Positions 1-8,985 of a stretch of 64,000 bases of DNA are shown piece by piece. The stretch spans positions 1,426,001-1,490,000 of the forward strand of contig NZ_CP011270.1 of assembly GCF_001610835.1 (NCBI RefSeq), given 5' to 3'. How positions within the stretch are numbered: the stretch's first letter is position 1; every line of letters begins with the position of its first letter. The translations under genes were made by a program, and so were the position numbers. Below the pieces are notes generated by a model. The model did no database searches. It worked only from the letters and a program-made list of their open reading frames with translations, and was not told the DNA's origin. This DNA is from Planctomyces sp. SH-PL14. GTDB lineage: Bacteria > Planctomycetota > Planctomycetia > Planctomycetales > Planctomycetaceae.

Positions 1-264
1 GACCAGGCCGAGAGCACCGGTTCCGGCTCCCCAGGCCCCGCTTCCGGCCTCGACCGAGCGAGCGGGGAACCACGTCCAGATCGCGATGGCGGCGAGGACG
101 CCACACCACAGGCCGATCATGTCCTCGCCGCGGTCATATCGGCCGGACGCCTCCGCCACGACCGGAATGATCTCGCAGGCGGTCGTCTCCTCGGCGCGGC
201 GGACCGCCTCTTCGACGGCCTGCCGCTGGGTGCTGGAGAACTGATCGTCGATCCGATTATTCAT
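1..264 (-). CDS. TPM-domain membrane protein (partial, C-terminus outside window)
   Basis: The frame is open from an ATG at 264 to the window edge, so only the N-terminal 88 residues are seen. It begins MNNRIDDQFSSTQ, continues with a helical stretch (AVEEAVRRAEETTACEIIPVV) and enters a hydrophobic segment (IGLWCGVLAAIAIWTW). This resembles the membrane-anchored TPM protein commonly encoded beside a YgcG-type TPM protein. It lies 61 bp downstream of that gene on the same strand, so the two are probably one operon. The molecular function of the pair is not established. The assignment is tentative because most of the protein lies outside the window. Confidence 0.6.
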   Translation of the reverse strand, partial: MNNRIDDQFSSTQRQAVEEAVRRAEETTACEIIPVVAEASGRYDRGEDMIGLWCGVLAAIAIWTWFPARSVEAGSGAWGAGTGALGLV

Positions 265-325
265 CTTCGCTTTGCCTGCCCCTTCGACACGACCGCTTCC
301 CAATTCTTTCGCGGCAATCAATCCG

Positions 326-1120
326 TCACCACGATCCGGACGCCCCGCCCCCGCCGGACGACCCGCCCCCAAACGACCCACCGCCGAAGCCGCCTCCGCC
401 GCTGCCACGGTTGTTCAGCATCTGATACAGAATCGTCCCTAGAATGGAGAAGACGACGCCCCACAGCAGCCAGGCCCAGCCGCTGCTCCCCCGCCGATAC
501 AACGAGACCCCGGTGAAAACCGCCAGTCCCAGAAACGCCGCTCCCATCAGATAGTGCGAAGCGGGCCGGGGAGCCGTCGGGAGTTCCAGCTTCCGTGCCA
601 TCGCATCCAGCCCTTCGACCCCCGCCAGAATCCCCTTCGAGAACTCTCCTTGTTTGAAGCGGGGAACGATCAGGCTGTCCATGACTCTCCGCGCGGCCGC
701 GTCCTCCCGCCGCCCCCAGCCACCTCCCAGCTCGATCCGCGCCCGCCGGTCCCCCTTTGAGACCAGCAGCAGCATCCCGGTGTTCCAGTCCTGGTTCCCG
801 AGCTTGGCGTGGCCGATCTGCCACTGGTTGAAAAGGATCGTCGAGAACGACTCGATCGTCATCCCCTCGCCGCCCCATTCCGCCATCGAGTCGATCGTCA
901 CGACGATGATCGGCGTCGCCTTGTCGGTCAGGAGCTTGTCAGCGATCGCGCGGATCTGCTTCCGGTCGTCATCATCGATCAGTCCCGCCAGATCCCGGAC
1001 GAACTCCCGCTCGCCGGGCCGCTCCAGAGTGATCTCGAGCGCCCTCGCCGAGGAGGCGAGACCAAGAACGAGCAGCGTCGCCGCGGCGAACACTCGAAGG
1101 CTCTTCAAAGAATTGACCAA
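326..1120 (-). CDS. TPM domain-containing protein, YgcG-like, with glycine-rich tail
   Basis: This is a secreted or membrane-anchored protein with an N-terminal hydrophobic signal, a TPM domain (from about LVRDLAGLIDD through WNTGMLLLVSKGDRRARIE and ELGGGWG) and two C-terminal membrane segments. A Gly/Ser-rich tail (GGGGFGGGSFGGGSSGG) ends in GSW, which is typical of YgcG-like proteins. The frame could open at 1204, but a TTG at 1120 is preceded by GGAG at good spacing and puts the signal sequence (VNSLKSLRVFAAATLLVLG) right at the N-terminus, so I prefer 1120 (264 residues). TPM proteins have been linked to phosphatase activity and membrane-complex assembly, but the role here is unknown. The second TPM gene follows after 61 bp. 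Confidence 0.8.
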   Translation of the reverse strand: MVNSLKSLRVFAAATLLVLGLASSARALEITLERPGEREFVRDLAGLIDDDDRKQIRAIADKLLTDKATPIIVVTIDSMAEWGGEGMTIESFSTILFNQWQIGHAKLGNQDWNTGMLLLVSKGDRRARIELGGGWGRREDAAARRVMDSLIVPRFKQGEFSKGILAGVEGLDAMARKLELPTAPRPASHYLMGAAFLGLAVFTGVSLYRRGSSGWAWLLWGVVFSILGTILYQMLNNRGSGGGGFGGGSFGGGSSGGGGASGSW

Positions 1121-1240
1121 TGCTCTGCTCCATCGTCCGAAATGCGGATCGACCGCGGCCAGAGAAACGGAAGGGAGACGACATCGGATCATCGGCGAAC
1201 ACACCCCGATCCGGAATCGCCCAATCCCGCAACCGAACGA

Positions 1241-1639
1241 TCAGGCCGGTTCGGGGCAATCCGATGACTGGCTGATCCGGAAGATGTGCCCGTCCGGATG
1301 GCGAACGTGCATCTCGCGGACGCCCCAGGGCTCGTCCTTCGGAGGCCGGGTGACTTCGATCCCGTTGGCCTGGCAGTTCGCAAACTCGGCATCGACCTTC
1401 GCGACCCACATCGACATCCACATTCCCATCTCGCGGTCCCCCACCTGCCCGCTTCCGCCCTGGGCACCCAGGCAGAGAAAGATTTCGCACTGGCCGGAGC
1501 CGACCGCCCCGAACGTGACCGGAGCGTCAGGGGTCGCCTGCCAGTCCCAACGCTTCGTCCACCCCAGCCGCGTGAACCAGTCGAAGCTCTGCTCCATGTC
1601 GGAGACGTTCAGGATCGGCGTCAGGTGCTGAGCGTTCAT
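1241..1639 (-). CDS. VOC family protein (glyoxalase/bleomycin-resistance fold)
   Basis: This 132-residue protein starts MNAQHLTPILNVSDMEQSFDWF and has the typical VOC layout: an opening beta strand followed by F-W-F-x-x-L-G-W, then a central acidic strand (GQCEIFLCLG) and a C-terminal HPDGHIFRI strand with the usual metal-site Glu position unclear. VOC proteins are usually small dioxygenases, lyases or resistance proteins acting on small molecules; the substrate cannot be inferred here. The frame is open further upstream to 1948, but that part overlaps the end of the DUF1570 gene antisense-free region and has no VOC-like content, so the ATG at 1639 is chosen. Confidence 0.75.
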   Translation of the reverse strand: MNAQHLTPILNVSDMEQSFDWFTRLGWTKRWDWQATPDAPVTFGAVGSGQCEIFLCLGAQGGSGQVGDREMGMWMSMWVAKVDAEFANCQANGIEVTRPPKDEPWGVREMHVRHPDGHIFRISQSSDCPEPA

Positions 1640-1752
1640 GGGAATCGAGCCGGGCCAGGGAGCAAAACCGTCTGCTGGCGACGGGACACGACAGCCAGCC
1701 GCACATGTCTCGACAGCATACGCCGAAGCCGGGGACATCGGCGAGCGGCCGC

Positions 1753-2922
1753 TCAGCGGGCGAGTCGCGAGGCGTAGGCCTGAAGCTCTTTGTCCAGCTT
1801 CGACAGATCCCCGCCGAACGCGGTCCGGAAGGCAGCCAGCCGGTCCTCGTCGGTCCCGATGTCGAGCGGCTGTTTCGTGGCGAGCGTCTTCAAAAAGGCG
1901 ACGTACTCCTCGGGATGCTTGTGCCGGAGAAAATGCACCAGCAGCCACCCTTCCGCATACGCATCCGCCGCCGTGTCGGGCTTCGCGAAACGGTCGTTGG
2001 CTCTCACGAGCGTCTCAAGCGAGTCCCGCCGACGCCGGTTGCGGGCATAGTCCCGGAACCGCTGGATCCGCGTCCGATTGACGTTGCCGGTCGTCTTCCA
2101 GCCGGAGGAGTTCCGCAGGTCGGGCGACTCGAAGTACATCGCCACCCCTTCGGTCAGCCACATCGGATTGTCCGCCAGCCGGACATGCAGCCCCCGGTTG
2201 AACGCGAGCTGGTGCGTCGCCTCATGGACCAATGTCGTGACGTTGGCCGGGCTGACGATTTTGGAGAGGTCGCTGTCCGGGTTGCGGTTCGAAGCCGGGG
2301 TCAGGTCACGCAGTGCGACGCGGTTCGTCAGCGACGAGTAGTACCCCATGTCGACCGGCACCGAACCGACATCCCGCCGGGCGTACTCGCGATAGTCCGC
2401 CTCCCGGGCGAAGAGAATCACCGGCAACGGGAACGGAGCCTCCGCCAGTTCCACCCCAGCCTTCGTCCACTCCTCCTCGAAGCCAACGTAGAGACGCTCC
2501 AGCAGCCGCCCCGTCCACTCGGCAAACTTCCGCCCCGCGTCCGTGCAGAGGACATAGTGCTCGGTCCGGACAACCTCGAACGAACTCCCGAGTTCCCGCC
2601 GCAACTCCTCGCCGAGCTTCTCCCCGGTCAATGGACCAAACGTCTCGCCAGCGGTCGTCTTCTCCCGAATCTGATCCGCCGGCAGCGACCAGTACCGCCC
2701 CCCTCGATCCAGCAGCAGCACCCCACCCTGCGGATCCTCCAGAATCACGGCACCGGAGACCGTTGCCGGCAGGCCCGCCGTCTCGGACCGCACCGTCACG
2801 AGGTCCGCTCCCCACGACGCCGGGGTCACGAAGACGATGAGCGACAGAAAGAGAAAAATCCGGATCAGAGTTCGGCTCCGCCAAGTCGCCTGGATTGGAC
2901 AATCTCGACGAGTGAAGGGCAA
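1753..2922 (-). CDS. DUF1570 domain-containing secreted protein (putative zinc-peptidase fold)
   Basis: This 389-residue protein has an N-terminal hydrophobic export signal (LIRIFLFLSLIVFVTPASWGA). In the second half it carries a metallopeptidase-like HEATH sequence followed by WLTEGVAMYFES, the arrangement of gluzincin-type zinc sites and of DUF1570 proteins, which are abundant in Planctomycetota. The protein is probably exported and may act on peptides or cell-surface proteins; no substrate is known. It is transcribed toward the VOC and TPM genes, with a 113 bp gap to the VOC start. The HExxH-like motif and downstream Glu support a catalytic site, but activity is inferred from the family. 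Confidence 0.8.
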   Translation of the reverse strand: MPFTRRDCPIQATWRSRTLIRIFLFLSLIVFVTPASWGADLVTVRSETAGLPATVSGAVILEDPQGGVLLLDRGGRYWSLPADQIREKTTAGETFGPLTGEKLGEELRRELGSSFEVVRTEHYVLCTDAGRKFAEWTGRLLERLYVGFEEEWTKAGVELAEAPFPLPVILFAREADYREYARRDVGSVPVDMGYYSSLTNRVALRDLTPASNRNPDSDLSKIVSPANVTTLVHEATHQLAFNRGLHVRLADNPMWLTEGVAMYFESPDLRNSSGWKTTGNVNRTRIQRFRDYARNRRRRDSLETLVRANDRFAKPDTAADAYAEGWLLVHFLRHKHPEEYVAFLKTLATKQPLDIGTDEDRLAAFRTAFGGDLSKLDKELQAYASRLAR

Positions 2923-3074
2923 TCCGGCCTTCCAGTATGGCGGTCTTCGGGCAGGCCGGACCGACGCGAGACGGCGGCCGCAGGGGCCATCAATCGGATG
3001 TCGCCGGTCCGGTCAGAATCGCACGAGAATCGCTCGACTTGTCTCATTTGTCGCGATACAGTTCCGCCCCACCC

Positions 3075-3161
3075 GGAGAGGTGGCAGAGTGGCCGAATGC
3101 GCCGGTCTCGAAAACCGGTATACCCGCAAGGGTATCGAGAGTTCGAATCTCTCCCTCTCCG
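3075..3161 (+). tRNA. tRNA-Ser (anticodon CGA)
   Basis: The cloverleaf can be folded by hand. The acceptor is GGAGAGG with CCTCTCC (3154-3160), the anticodon stem is CCGGT/ACCGG with loop CTCGAAA (anticodon CGA), a long variable arm (TACCC..GGGTA) is typical of serine tRNAs, and the T arm is GAGAG-TTCGAAT-CTCTC. The discriminator is G and no CCA is encoded. It lies directly upstream of a tyrosine integrase gene, so it is a plausible integration site for the following element. I did not find a second copy of its 3' end within the window. Confidence 0.95.
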
Positions 3162-3284
3162 CTCCTTCTTTCAGCACGCTGCTGTAATCGACTGCGACGT
3201 CACCACTTACGGTGACGCCGCCCGCGCGAGAAGCCGTCGTTGGTGCACAAATGGTGCACACTCGGTGCCCAGAATGGACGGCGG

Positions 3285-4637
3285 ATGTCTCGCAAGTCGA
3301 GACGTAGCGGTGCACATCGCACCCGCGTCGGGAAAGTCTCTCTCTATCAGCATCACGGGGCGTGGTGGGTCTACTACCGGGATGACCAGTCCACACCGAT
3401 TCGGCGTCGGGTTGGTTGCGATCAGGCGGAAGCAGAGCGTGTCGCCGCGGAGTTGAACGCTCAGGTCACGGTCAGCGCTCCGACACTGTTCTCATTTGAA
3501 CCCGTTTCTGTTCTGACGCTCCGTGACCGGTTCATCGCATACCACGAGACCGTACTTCGCTCCTCACTGGCGACAGTGAACCGGTATCGCACGGCTCTGG
3601 AACATCTCGTCGCATTCGCGGCGGATGGCGCGCAGGAGGTCCATCGGGTTTCAATCAATGACTTCGTGGCATTTCTGCGGACCCGGCAGATTTCCCCCAA
3701 CGGGCATCCGAACACGCGAAAGCGAACACTTCGGGACAAGGGCCTGCGGTACATCCTGGAGGTCTGCCGGTCTGCGTATGCCTACGCTCAGACCAAACGC
3801 CACCTACCTCCCTACGCTCCGAATCCGTTTGCAGAGCTCCCGATCGATCGTCTAACCGTTGAGGACGCCAAGCCGGTCTTTGTGTTTGACGCAAAAGCCG
3901 AGCTGGCCTTCTTGCGGGCTGCCAAGGAGTGGGAGTTCCCCGTGCACCTCATTCTGAGCAAGACCGGGATGCGGCCCGGGGAACTCTGCCATCTCCTCAT
4001 TGAGGAGGTTGAGCTCTGCAGCGGGTGGATCCATATCCGCAACAAGCCGGACCTCGGATGGTCGGTCAAGACCCGGAACGAGCGTTCTATTCCGATCCCG
4101 TGGGAAGTCAGGGCCGTTCTCTCTCGGGTGATCGGAGATCGGGGGAACGGGCTCGTCTTTCGTCGTCCCCGATTCGAGGACCTCCCTTCGGACCGGAGAG
4201 GGAGCCTTAAAGAACTCCGCGCTACATTTGCCCGGCGGTTGGAATACAGCGAGGCTCTCAAGAAACAGCCACTGACACGGCAGGAGCGGGCACGGATTGC
4301 CAAAGCACTTTGGGCAGGAATTGGGATCCTGTCTCCGAACCAGATCCGCACATCGTTCATACGCATTTCTAACGGCATTGGCTTGGAAGATGCTACCTGC
4401 CCCAAGAGTTGGCGGCACAGTTTTGCCACGCTGCTTCAAGATGCCAATGTGGATCCACTGCTGCGGCAGATCACACTCGGGCACAAGCCAGCAGGCGCCA
4501 CCGGCGCGTTGGGCATGACTTCGATCTACAGCCATTCGCGTCCGGAGACACAGGCTCGTGAGATCGAGCGAGCACTCCGGACGTGGCCAGAAACCCTCAC
4601 TCTTGCTGCCCAATGGGCAAAGGATGCGTCTCGATGA
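3285..4637 (+). CDS. Tyrosine recombinase/integrase
   Basis: Phage-type site-specific recombinase, 450 residues from the ATG at 3285. The frame opens at a TTG at 3240, but the ATG has better context. There is an N-terminal arm-binding region (YQHHGAWWVYYRDD), a SAM-like core-binding domain and a C-terminal catalytic domain. Catalytic elements visible are Arg in TGMRPGELCHLL, a Lys-bearing hairpin (SVKTRNERSIPIP), Arg-His in SWRHSFATLL, LGHK, and the nucleophile Tyr in SIYSHSRP. The His of the usual HxxR box appears to be Lys. It starts 123 bp after tRNA-Ser, the classic position for an integrase of an element inserted in that tRNA. Its stop overlaps the next start (ATGA), so the genes are translationally coupled. 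Confidence 0.9.
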   Translation: MSRKSRRSGAHRTRVGKVSLYQHHGAWWVYYRDDQSTPIRRRVGCDQAEAERVAAELNAQVTVSAPTLFSFEPVSVLTLRDRFIAYHETVLRSSLATVNRYRTALEHLVAFAADGAQEVHRVSINDFVAFLRTRQISPNGHPNTRKRTLRDKGLRYILEVCRSAYAYAQTKRHLPPYAPNPFAELPIDRLTVEDAKPVFVFDAKAELAFLRAAKEWEFPVHLILSKTGMRPGELCHLLIEEVELCSGWIHIRNKPDLGWSVKTRNERSIPIPWEVRAVLSRVIGDRGNGLVFRRPRFEDLPSDRRGSLKELRATFARRLEYSEALKKQPLTRQERARIAKALWAGIGILSPNQIRTSFIRISNGIGLEDATCPKSWRHSFATLLQDANVDPLLRQITLGHKPAGATGALGMTSIYSHSRPETQAREIERALRTWPETLTLAAQWAKDASR

Positions 4638-5029
4638 AAGAGTCTCGTCAACCACAAGTCCGACCGTTGAACGTCCTGCTGCTGCTCCGGAGCTCAGTTC
4701 CTCCGCAGGACGGATCGTCGGTACTCCAGGCCGTCGAAGATCTAAAGCAGTACGTCCAGTCGATTATCTCCCCGCCCGTGCGGTTTCTCAGGCGGCTTTG
4801 TCTTAGCCCCAATTATGGGCCCGACTGGATCCCCTGGGAGCGAAGGCTCCCAGAATTGGAGCAACGTGGGCTCGACATCGTTGCCGTTGAAGACCTGACG
4901 CGGGTGTCTCGAAATCCGGATGACCAGGACGCCTTTGTGGAGACGCTCAGAACGAGAGGCATTCGTCTCCTGATTCAGGCTCCGAACGATCGCATCACTG
5001 AGGGAGGCGATGGACTGCCCCAATACTGA
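4634..5029 (+). CDS. Degenerate serine-resolvase-like protein
   Basis: A 131-residue protein whose ATG overlaps the integrase stop as ATGA. It has a short resolvase-like fold: a first strand with L-L-R-S-S-V-P-P-Q where resolvases have YxRxS..Q, and later VAVEDLTRVSRNPDDQDAF, matching the resolvase DxxxRxxR region, followed by RTRGIRLLI. There is no DNA-binding C-terminal domain. It could be an accessory or directionality protein for the flanking recombinases or a decayed resolvase. An alternative upstream start in frame (4583) would lie inside the integrase gene and lacks a reason to be used. Family membership is inferred from motifs only. Confidence 0.6.
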   Translation: MKESRQPQVRPLNVLLLLRSSVPPQDGSSVLQAVEDLKQYVQSIISPPVRFLRRLCLSPNYGPDWIPWERRLPELEQRGLDIVAVEDLTRVSRNPDDQDAFVETLRTRGIRLLIQAPNDRITEGGDGLPQY

Positions 5030-5080
5030 ATGACTTTGACCCGATTCCATTTCCTCTCTTGTACACGGAGGTACTAACTA

Positions 5081-6997
5081 ATGAGCATCCGTAAGCCTTT
5101 CGTCCCTCGAATTCCAGGATCCCCGCTGATGGTCGTGATGACCGGACGGATCTCCACGCCACATCAGGACATGCACAATATCGATGCCTCTCACGCTGCT
5201 TGCGAGAAGTACTTGAGGGAACTCTACACCGGCGAAACGAAGATCGTCCGCCTTGGTGAGCGCGGGAGTGGGAACAAACTCAGCCGCATCGCGATCAATG
5301 AAGCCAAGCGGCTCATTGCGACCCGTACGGTTGATCTGGTCATCTTGGAAGACCTCAGCCGCGCCTATCGCAACCCGGCATTTCAGTTCAGCTTTGCACA
5401 TCTGTGCGTCGATCACGGCACCAGGTTGATCTGCTATGGCGACGCGATCGACACGGCCGACGAGCAATGGGAGATCATGCTGAACGTTGCCGTCATGCGG
5501 CACTCGGCGACCGTACCAGAAGTGCGACGTCGCGTCCGAAGAACCGCGGACCACACATTCCAGCGCGGCGGGATGGTTGGAAAGGTCGGCTTCGGATACC
5601 GGCGCGTGTCGGCCGAGGAGGCAGCACAGGGCAGCGGAGAGCGGGTCGCAAAGGTGCCGACCGACTCACCAGTGCTGTCTGAAATGCGGAACCAGGTTCT
5701 GCGGGGGGCAACGTATGAAGCCGTTGCCGATTGGCTCGATGACGAGAGGATTCTCCCCGGCCAATACTCCGTCAACGGTCAATGGACCGGAAAGCTGGTC
5801 GAGACGACATTGAGGAACCCGATGCTGCATGGGGAGCGGCGTTTTCGGGAGACGATCCACCAGCTCATCTATGCCACCGGCGATCATCGTCGCGAGAAGA
5901 ACCGCGATCCGCTGTTTCGTGTCGTTCCGGAGCTTGCTCACTTCACCTTGGAGGAGCATCAGGAACTCCTCGACTACATGGACGCTCGCAAACGCCGGCG
6001 CGGCGAGAGCTCCCGAAAGGACGTCAGCCGGAAGCGGACGTATTGGCCGGGGCAACATCTGCTCTGCGCCATTTGCAGCGAGCCGATGTACTGGTTGAGC
6101 CGCGGCCAGCTGAGGTGCTGCAATGCGGGACCGGGACGCCCCCGTAGGTGTTGGAATCAGACCGTGGTCCAGGCGGAGATGATTCGAACGAAGGTTCTTC
6201 CCGCTCTCCTTGAGGAGCTTCGTCGGCGACCAACGGTTTACCGGCAGATTGTCAGTGCCGCTTGGGACGAATCGCGTCGCGCTCTGCAGCGGGCTTCGGG
6301 CCGACGCGAGTCGCTCATGACAGAGATTCGTGAACAGGAGCGGCAGGTCAAAGAGGTCACCGACTTGCTCCTCAAGTTGAAGTCCGAGAGTCTCATGGGG
6401 CGGCTCACCGAGGCGGAATTGCATCTGAAGCGGCTGCGCTCGGAGCTAAAAGCCTTGGATGCTGACGGCGATTCGCCGACTGTGCTGCCGACGATGGAGA
6501 TGATCGAAGAGAACCTCGAAACAGTGCTGCTTGAACTCTCAAGGACCTCCTACTCCTTCGATGAGCTTCTGAGGCAGATGCTTCCCGAGTTTGAGCTCAT
6601 TCCGGTTCAGGCCCTCGATTCCGGGCAGGTTCGTCCGCGGGTCCGTCTCCACGTACCAGCCGGAGATGGCGCGGACGCGACGGAGCTGATTATCGACGCC
6701 TTCGAAGAGCCGTTGCAGATACGCTTCGCAAGGGCGGCTGCCGATCTGAAGTCGTCCAATTCCACGTGGACGCTGAAGCAGATCGGAGACGCACTCGGCC
6801 TCCATAAAAAGGTCGTCTGTGATGCATTGAAGTACCACACGCTCATGCAGGCCGCGGGGCTCGCTGTTCCCTATCGCGTTCTGACTGTGGCCCCCGAGAG
6901 AGCGCCTCGGTGGCGAAAGCAGTCACTGCAAGGTGGTACTCCCGAACCGCGAAGCGATCCTGGAGATCCCCGGCCGCCCGGGAAATCGATGGCGTAG
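5081..6997 (+). CDS. Large serine recombinase
   Basis: 638 residues with a strong ribosome site (GGAGG, 9 bases before ATG). The N-terminal resolvase domain has the nucleophile Ser in TGRISTPHQ (about residue 25) and the arginine motif LEDLSRAYRNP. A recombinase domain follows (GGMVGKVGFGYRRV to TTLRNPMLHG), then a zinc ribbon (LLCAICSEPMYW..CCNAG..RRCW) and a long coiled coil. It would catalyse integration or excision between att sites. The C-terminus adds a helix-turn-helix-like segment (LKQIGDALGLHKKVVCDAL). It sits 51 bp after the resolvase-like gene and forms an operon with the tyrosine integrase, an uncommon mix of two recombinase chemistries. Confidence 0.9.
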   Translation: MSIRKPFVPRIPGSPLMVVMTGRISTPHQDMHNIDASHAACEKYLRELYTGETKIVRLGERGSGNKLSRIAINEAKRLIATRTVDLVILEDLSRAYRNPAFQFSFAHLCVDHGTRLICYGDAIDTADEQWEIMLNVAVMRHSATVPEVRRRVRRTADHTFQRGGMVGKVGFGYRRVSAEEAAQGSGERVAKVPTDSPVLSEMRNQVLRGATYEAVADWLDDERILPGQYSVNGQWTGKLVETTLRNPMLHGERRFRETIHQLIYATGDHRREKNRDPLFRVVPELAHFTLEEHQELLDYMDARKRRRGESSRKDVSRKRTYWPGQHLLCAICSEPMYWLSRGQLRCCNAGPGRPRRCWNQTVVQAEMIRTKVLPALLEELRRRPTVYRQIVSAAWDESRRALQRASGRRESLMTEIREQERQVKEVTDLLLKLKSESLMGRLTEAELHLKRLRSELKALDADGDSPTVLPTMEMIEENLETVLLELSRTSYSFDELLRQMLPEFELIPVQALDSGQVRPRVRLHVPAGDGADATELIIDAFEEPLQIRFARAAADLKSSNSTWTLKQIGDALGLHKKVVCDALKYHTLMQAAGLAVPYRVLTVAPERAPRWRKQSLQGGTPEPRSDPGDPRPPGKSMA

Positions 6998-7468
6998 CCA
7001 GTTCTTCCAGGATCGGCGACGCGGGGCAAGCCGTTGAAATGCGGCATGCCTTCCACGGCAAAGGCTTTGTTGCCGTCAACAACCTCGCGATGGTGAGTTA
7101 CCAGCCCCGGCCCGTTGGCCGGGGCTTCTTCATTTAAGGAGGAGGATTTATGGCTCTGATTTAGCGCGACATTGGGGTCATGCGAGTTTGTGAATCGGCT
7201 CAACAGGGGTGTCGTGGTTCCCTTCGTCACGTCGACTCTCGGCCATCTCTCGGGCCTGCTTTCCAAGCTGCATGTACTCTCGGCGGTTTCGAATCGAGAA
7301 TCCCAGTCCGCTTGAGCCCGGCCAGCCGTTGCGGCTTCGGCGAGGTCTCGCAATCGAAGCAGCGGCTGGCCTCACACGAAATGCGCCATCTCAAAGGCTG
7401 CGTCGCTGTCTGCAATTCAGAGCCGGCACTCCGCCGGACTCTGCCAAACCAACCATATTAGGAATCTT
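6998..7468. other. Intergenic stretch with terminator and a 4-codon ORF
   Basis: No convincing gene is present. It holds a rho-independent-like terminator (7104-7135), a very strong ribosome site (AGGAGGAGG at 7137-7145) followed by an ATG at 7151 and a stop after four codons (Met-Ala-Leu-Ile), and then about 300 bp without a codon-like pattern. The mini-ORF may be the start of a lost gene or a leader. Confidence 0.5.
7104..7135 (+). terminator. Rho-independent-like terminator after the recombinase operon
   Basis: A 9-bp stem GCCCCGGCC/GGCCGGGGC with loop CGTT is followed by a T-rich run (TTCTTCATTT). It lies about 105 bp after the large serine recombinase stop. Confidence 0.75.
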
Positions 7469-8899
7469 ATGCCTATCGACTTTTTCGTCTCGTGCCTTCA
7501 GTGTCCCCAATTGGGCACTTGGACAGAAACCTCCGACCCTCTTGAAGCGGAACTTCTCATCCAACGACTGGGCCGGGAGAACGGACTCAGGATCATTGAA
7601 TGGAATCCCGCGGACGGTCTCACCCCGAATGATTGGCAAACCAACTGCCGGGGACGTCCGGAACAGCTATTGGAGATGCTCCCGTCATTCGTCTCTCAAT
7701 TCTGTCACACAGTGCTCGTCCTGCGGCACATTCATATGTATCTCGACGATACCCGCATCCGAGCGGCTCTTCGGCGGGCGGTGGAGTTCGGAGCAGCGCA
7801 TCGACTCACGATTGTGGTGCTCGCACCGGATCCCCATGTTCCTGATGAGCTCCGTCATGCCTTCAATCTCGTGAGCCACGATCTCCCGAAGCGGAACGAA
7901 CTCCTTGGTCTTCACGGATCGATGGTAGGATCGATCGAACGTGAGATGGTCGCACATGGACTGGCAGGACTGACGCGTTCCGAAGCCCGCCACGCTCTGG
8001 CACTGACCCATTCGATGACTCCCGTCGAACGGATCGCCGGCATCTGGTCGTACAAGGCCTGGCATGTTGAGCAGAACTCCCTCGTCCGGTTTGTTCGCCA
8101 GACGGTTGCGATCGAGAGCCTCGTCGGGATGAGCCATCTGAAGCACCACGCGCTCATCGGAACCCAGCCGGGGCGATCACCCGCGCGGCGGGGTCTGTTG
8201 GTCCTCGGGCCTCCGGGTTCGGGCAAGAGGTCTTTCTGCCAGGCGCTCGGCAACACGGTCGGGCGGCCCGTCGTTAGGATCCGCTGGGACGGATTCCTGG
8301 GCCTGGTCGCTCAGGATCTTGAGCACGAGCTCCGAAAGACGCTATCGGTTGTGGAAGCGCTGAGTCCCGTGGTCCTAGCATGTGACACGGGCGATCGGGG
8401 ACTGACCGAGATGGGATTCTGGAATGCCCCGCTTGCTGCCCGCTTGTGGGCGGTTTTCTTGGAATGGCTTCAGTGCTCCAAGCCGGGCGTTTACGTCGCG
8501 GCAACAGCCGAGAACGCAGGACACGTTCCCAAGGAGTTCTGGCAACGAGAGTTCCTAGATGCCGCCTACTTCGTCGATTTACCGGAGGCGTCGCAGCGTG
8601 AGCAGGTCTGGCAACGGGGAAGGATGGACTTCGGCTTGCCAGAGGTGCTGCCGCGTCCAACGTTTCAGGAGTGGACCGCCTCGGAGATCTACCACTGCTG
8701 CCGCACGGCGTCACAGCTGGGCCTGACCATCAGCGAGAGTGTGAACCGGATCACTCCATATTCAGAGTTGAGCAGGGAGCCCTTGAATCGGCTGCGGCTT
8801 GCCGCGTCTGGCCGAGCTCTCAAAGCTGACAGCGGAGAGCTCTATCGAGCCTGTGAGCCCGTGATCCCGCGTCGGTGGAGTGATCCATCGCTGAACTGA
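7469..8899 (+). CDS. Ycf46-like AAA ATPase with degenerate catalytic motifs
   Basis: 476 residues. The N-terminal half matches the Ycf46-type layout (VLVLRHIHMYLDD..RIRAALRRAVEF, then VVLAPDPHVPDELRHAF). The C-terminal half is an AAA domain with Walker A GPPGSGKRS at about residues 247-255. The Walker B region reads SPVVLACDTGD where the family has an acidic DE pair, so the catalytic Glu is replaced by Thr. The Arg-finger region reads KEFWQREFLD rather than RKGRFDE. It may bind ATP but hydrolyse it poorly. It lies between the recombinases and three GYF-like membrane proteins on the same strand, probably as cargo of the element. Its own terminator follows at 8946. Function is unknown. Confidence 0.7.
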   Translation: MPIDFFVSCLQCPQLGTWTETSDPLEAELLIQRLGRENGLRIIEWNPADGLTPNDWQTNCRGRPEQLLEMLPSFVSQFCHTVLVLRHIHMYLDDTRIRAALRRAVEFGAAHRLTIVVLAPDPHVPDELRHAFNLVSHDLPKRNELLGLHGSMVGSIEREMVAHGLAGLTRSEARHALALTHSMTPVERIAGIWSYKAWHVEQNSLVRFVRQTVAIESLVGMSHLKHHALIGTQPGRSPARRGLLVLGPPGSGKRSFCQALGNTVGRPVVRIRWDGFLGLVAQDLEHELRKTLSVVEALSPVVLACDTGDRGLTEMGFWNAPLAARLWAVFLEWLQCSKPGVYVAATAENAGHVPKEFWQREFLDAAYFVDLPEASQREQVWQRGRMDFGLPEVLPRPTFQEWTASEIYHCCRTASQLGLTISESVNRITPYSELSREPLNRLRLAASGRALKADSGELYRACEPVIPRRWSDPSLN

Positions 8900-8945
8900 C
8901 GGCGGTTTTGTTCCGGTGGAACCTGCCTCTGGGGGTCGGTACAGT

Positions 8946-8985
8946 ACGACGTTGCCCTTCGATGAGGGGCAACGTCGTTTCTGTT
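8946..8985 (+). terminator. Rho-independent-like terminator after the Ycf46-like gene
   Basis: A 12-bp perfect stem (ACGACGTTGCCC at 8946-8957 with GGGCAACGTCGT at 8967-8978) with a 9-base loop is followed by TTCTGTTCT. It would separate the ATPase gene from the GYF gene set. Confidence 0.75.

Noticed and set aside
654-1631. 325-codon plus-strand frame
   Set aside because: Antisense to the TPM and VOC genes; Arg/Ser-rich with no recognisable fold.
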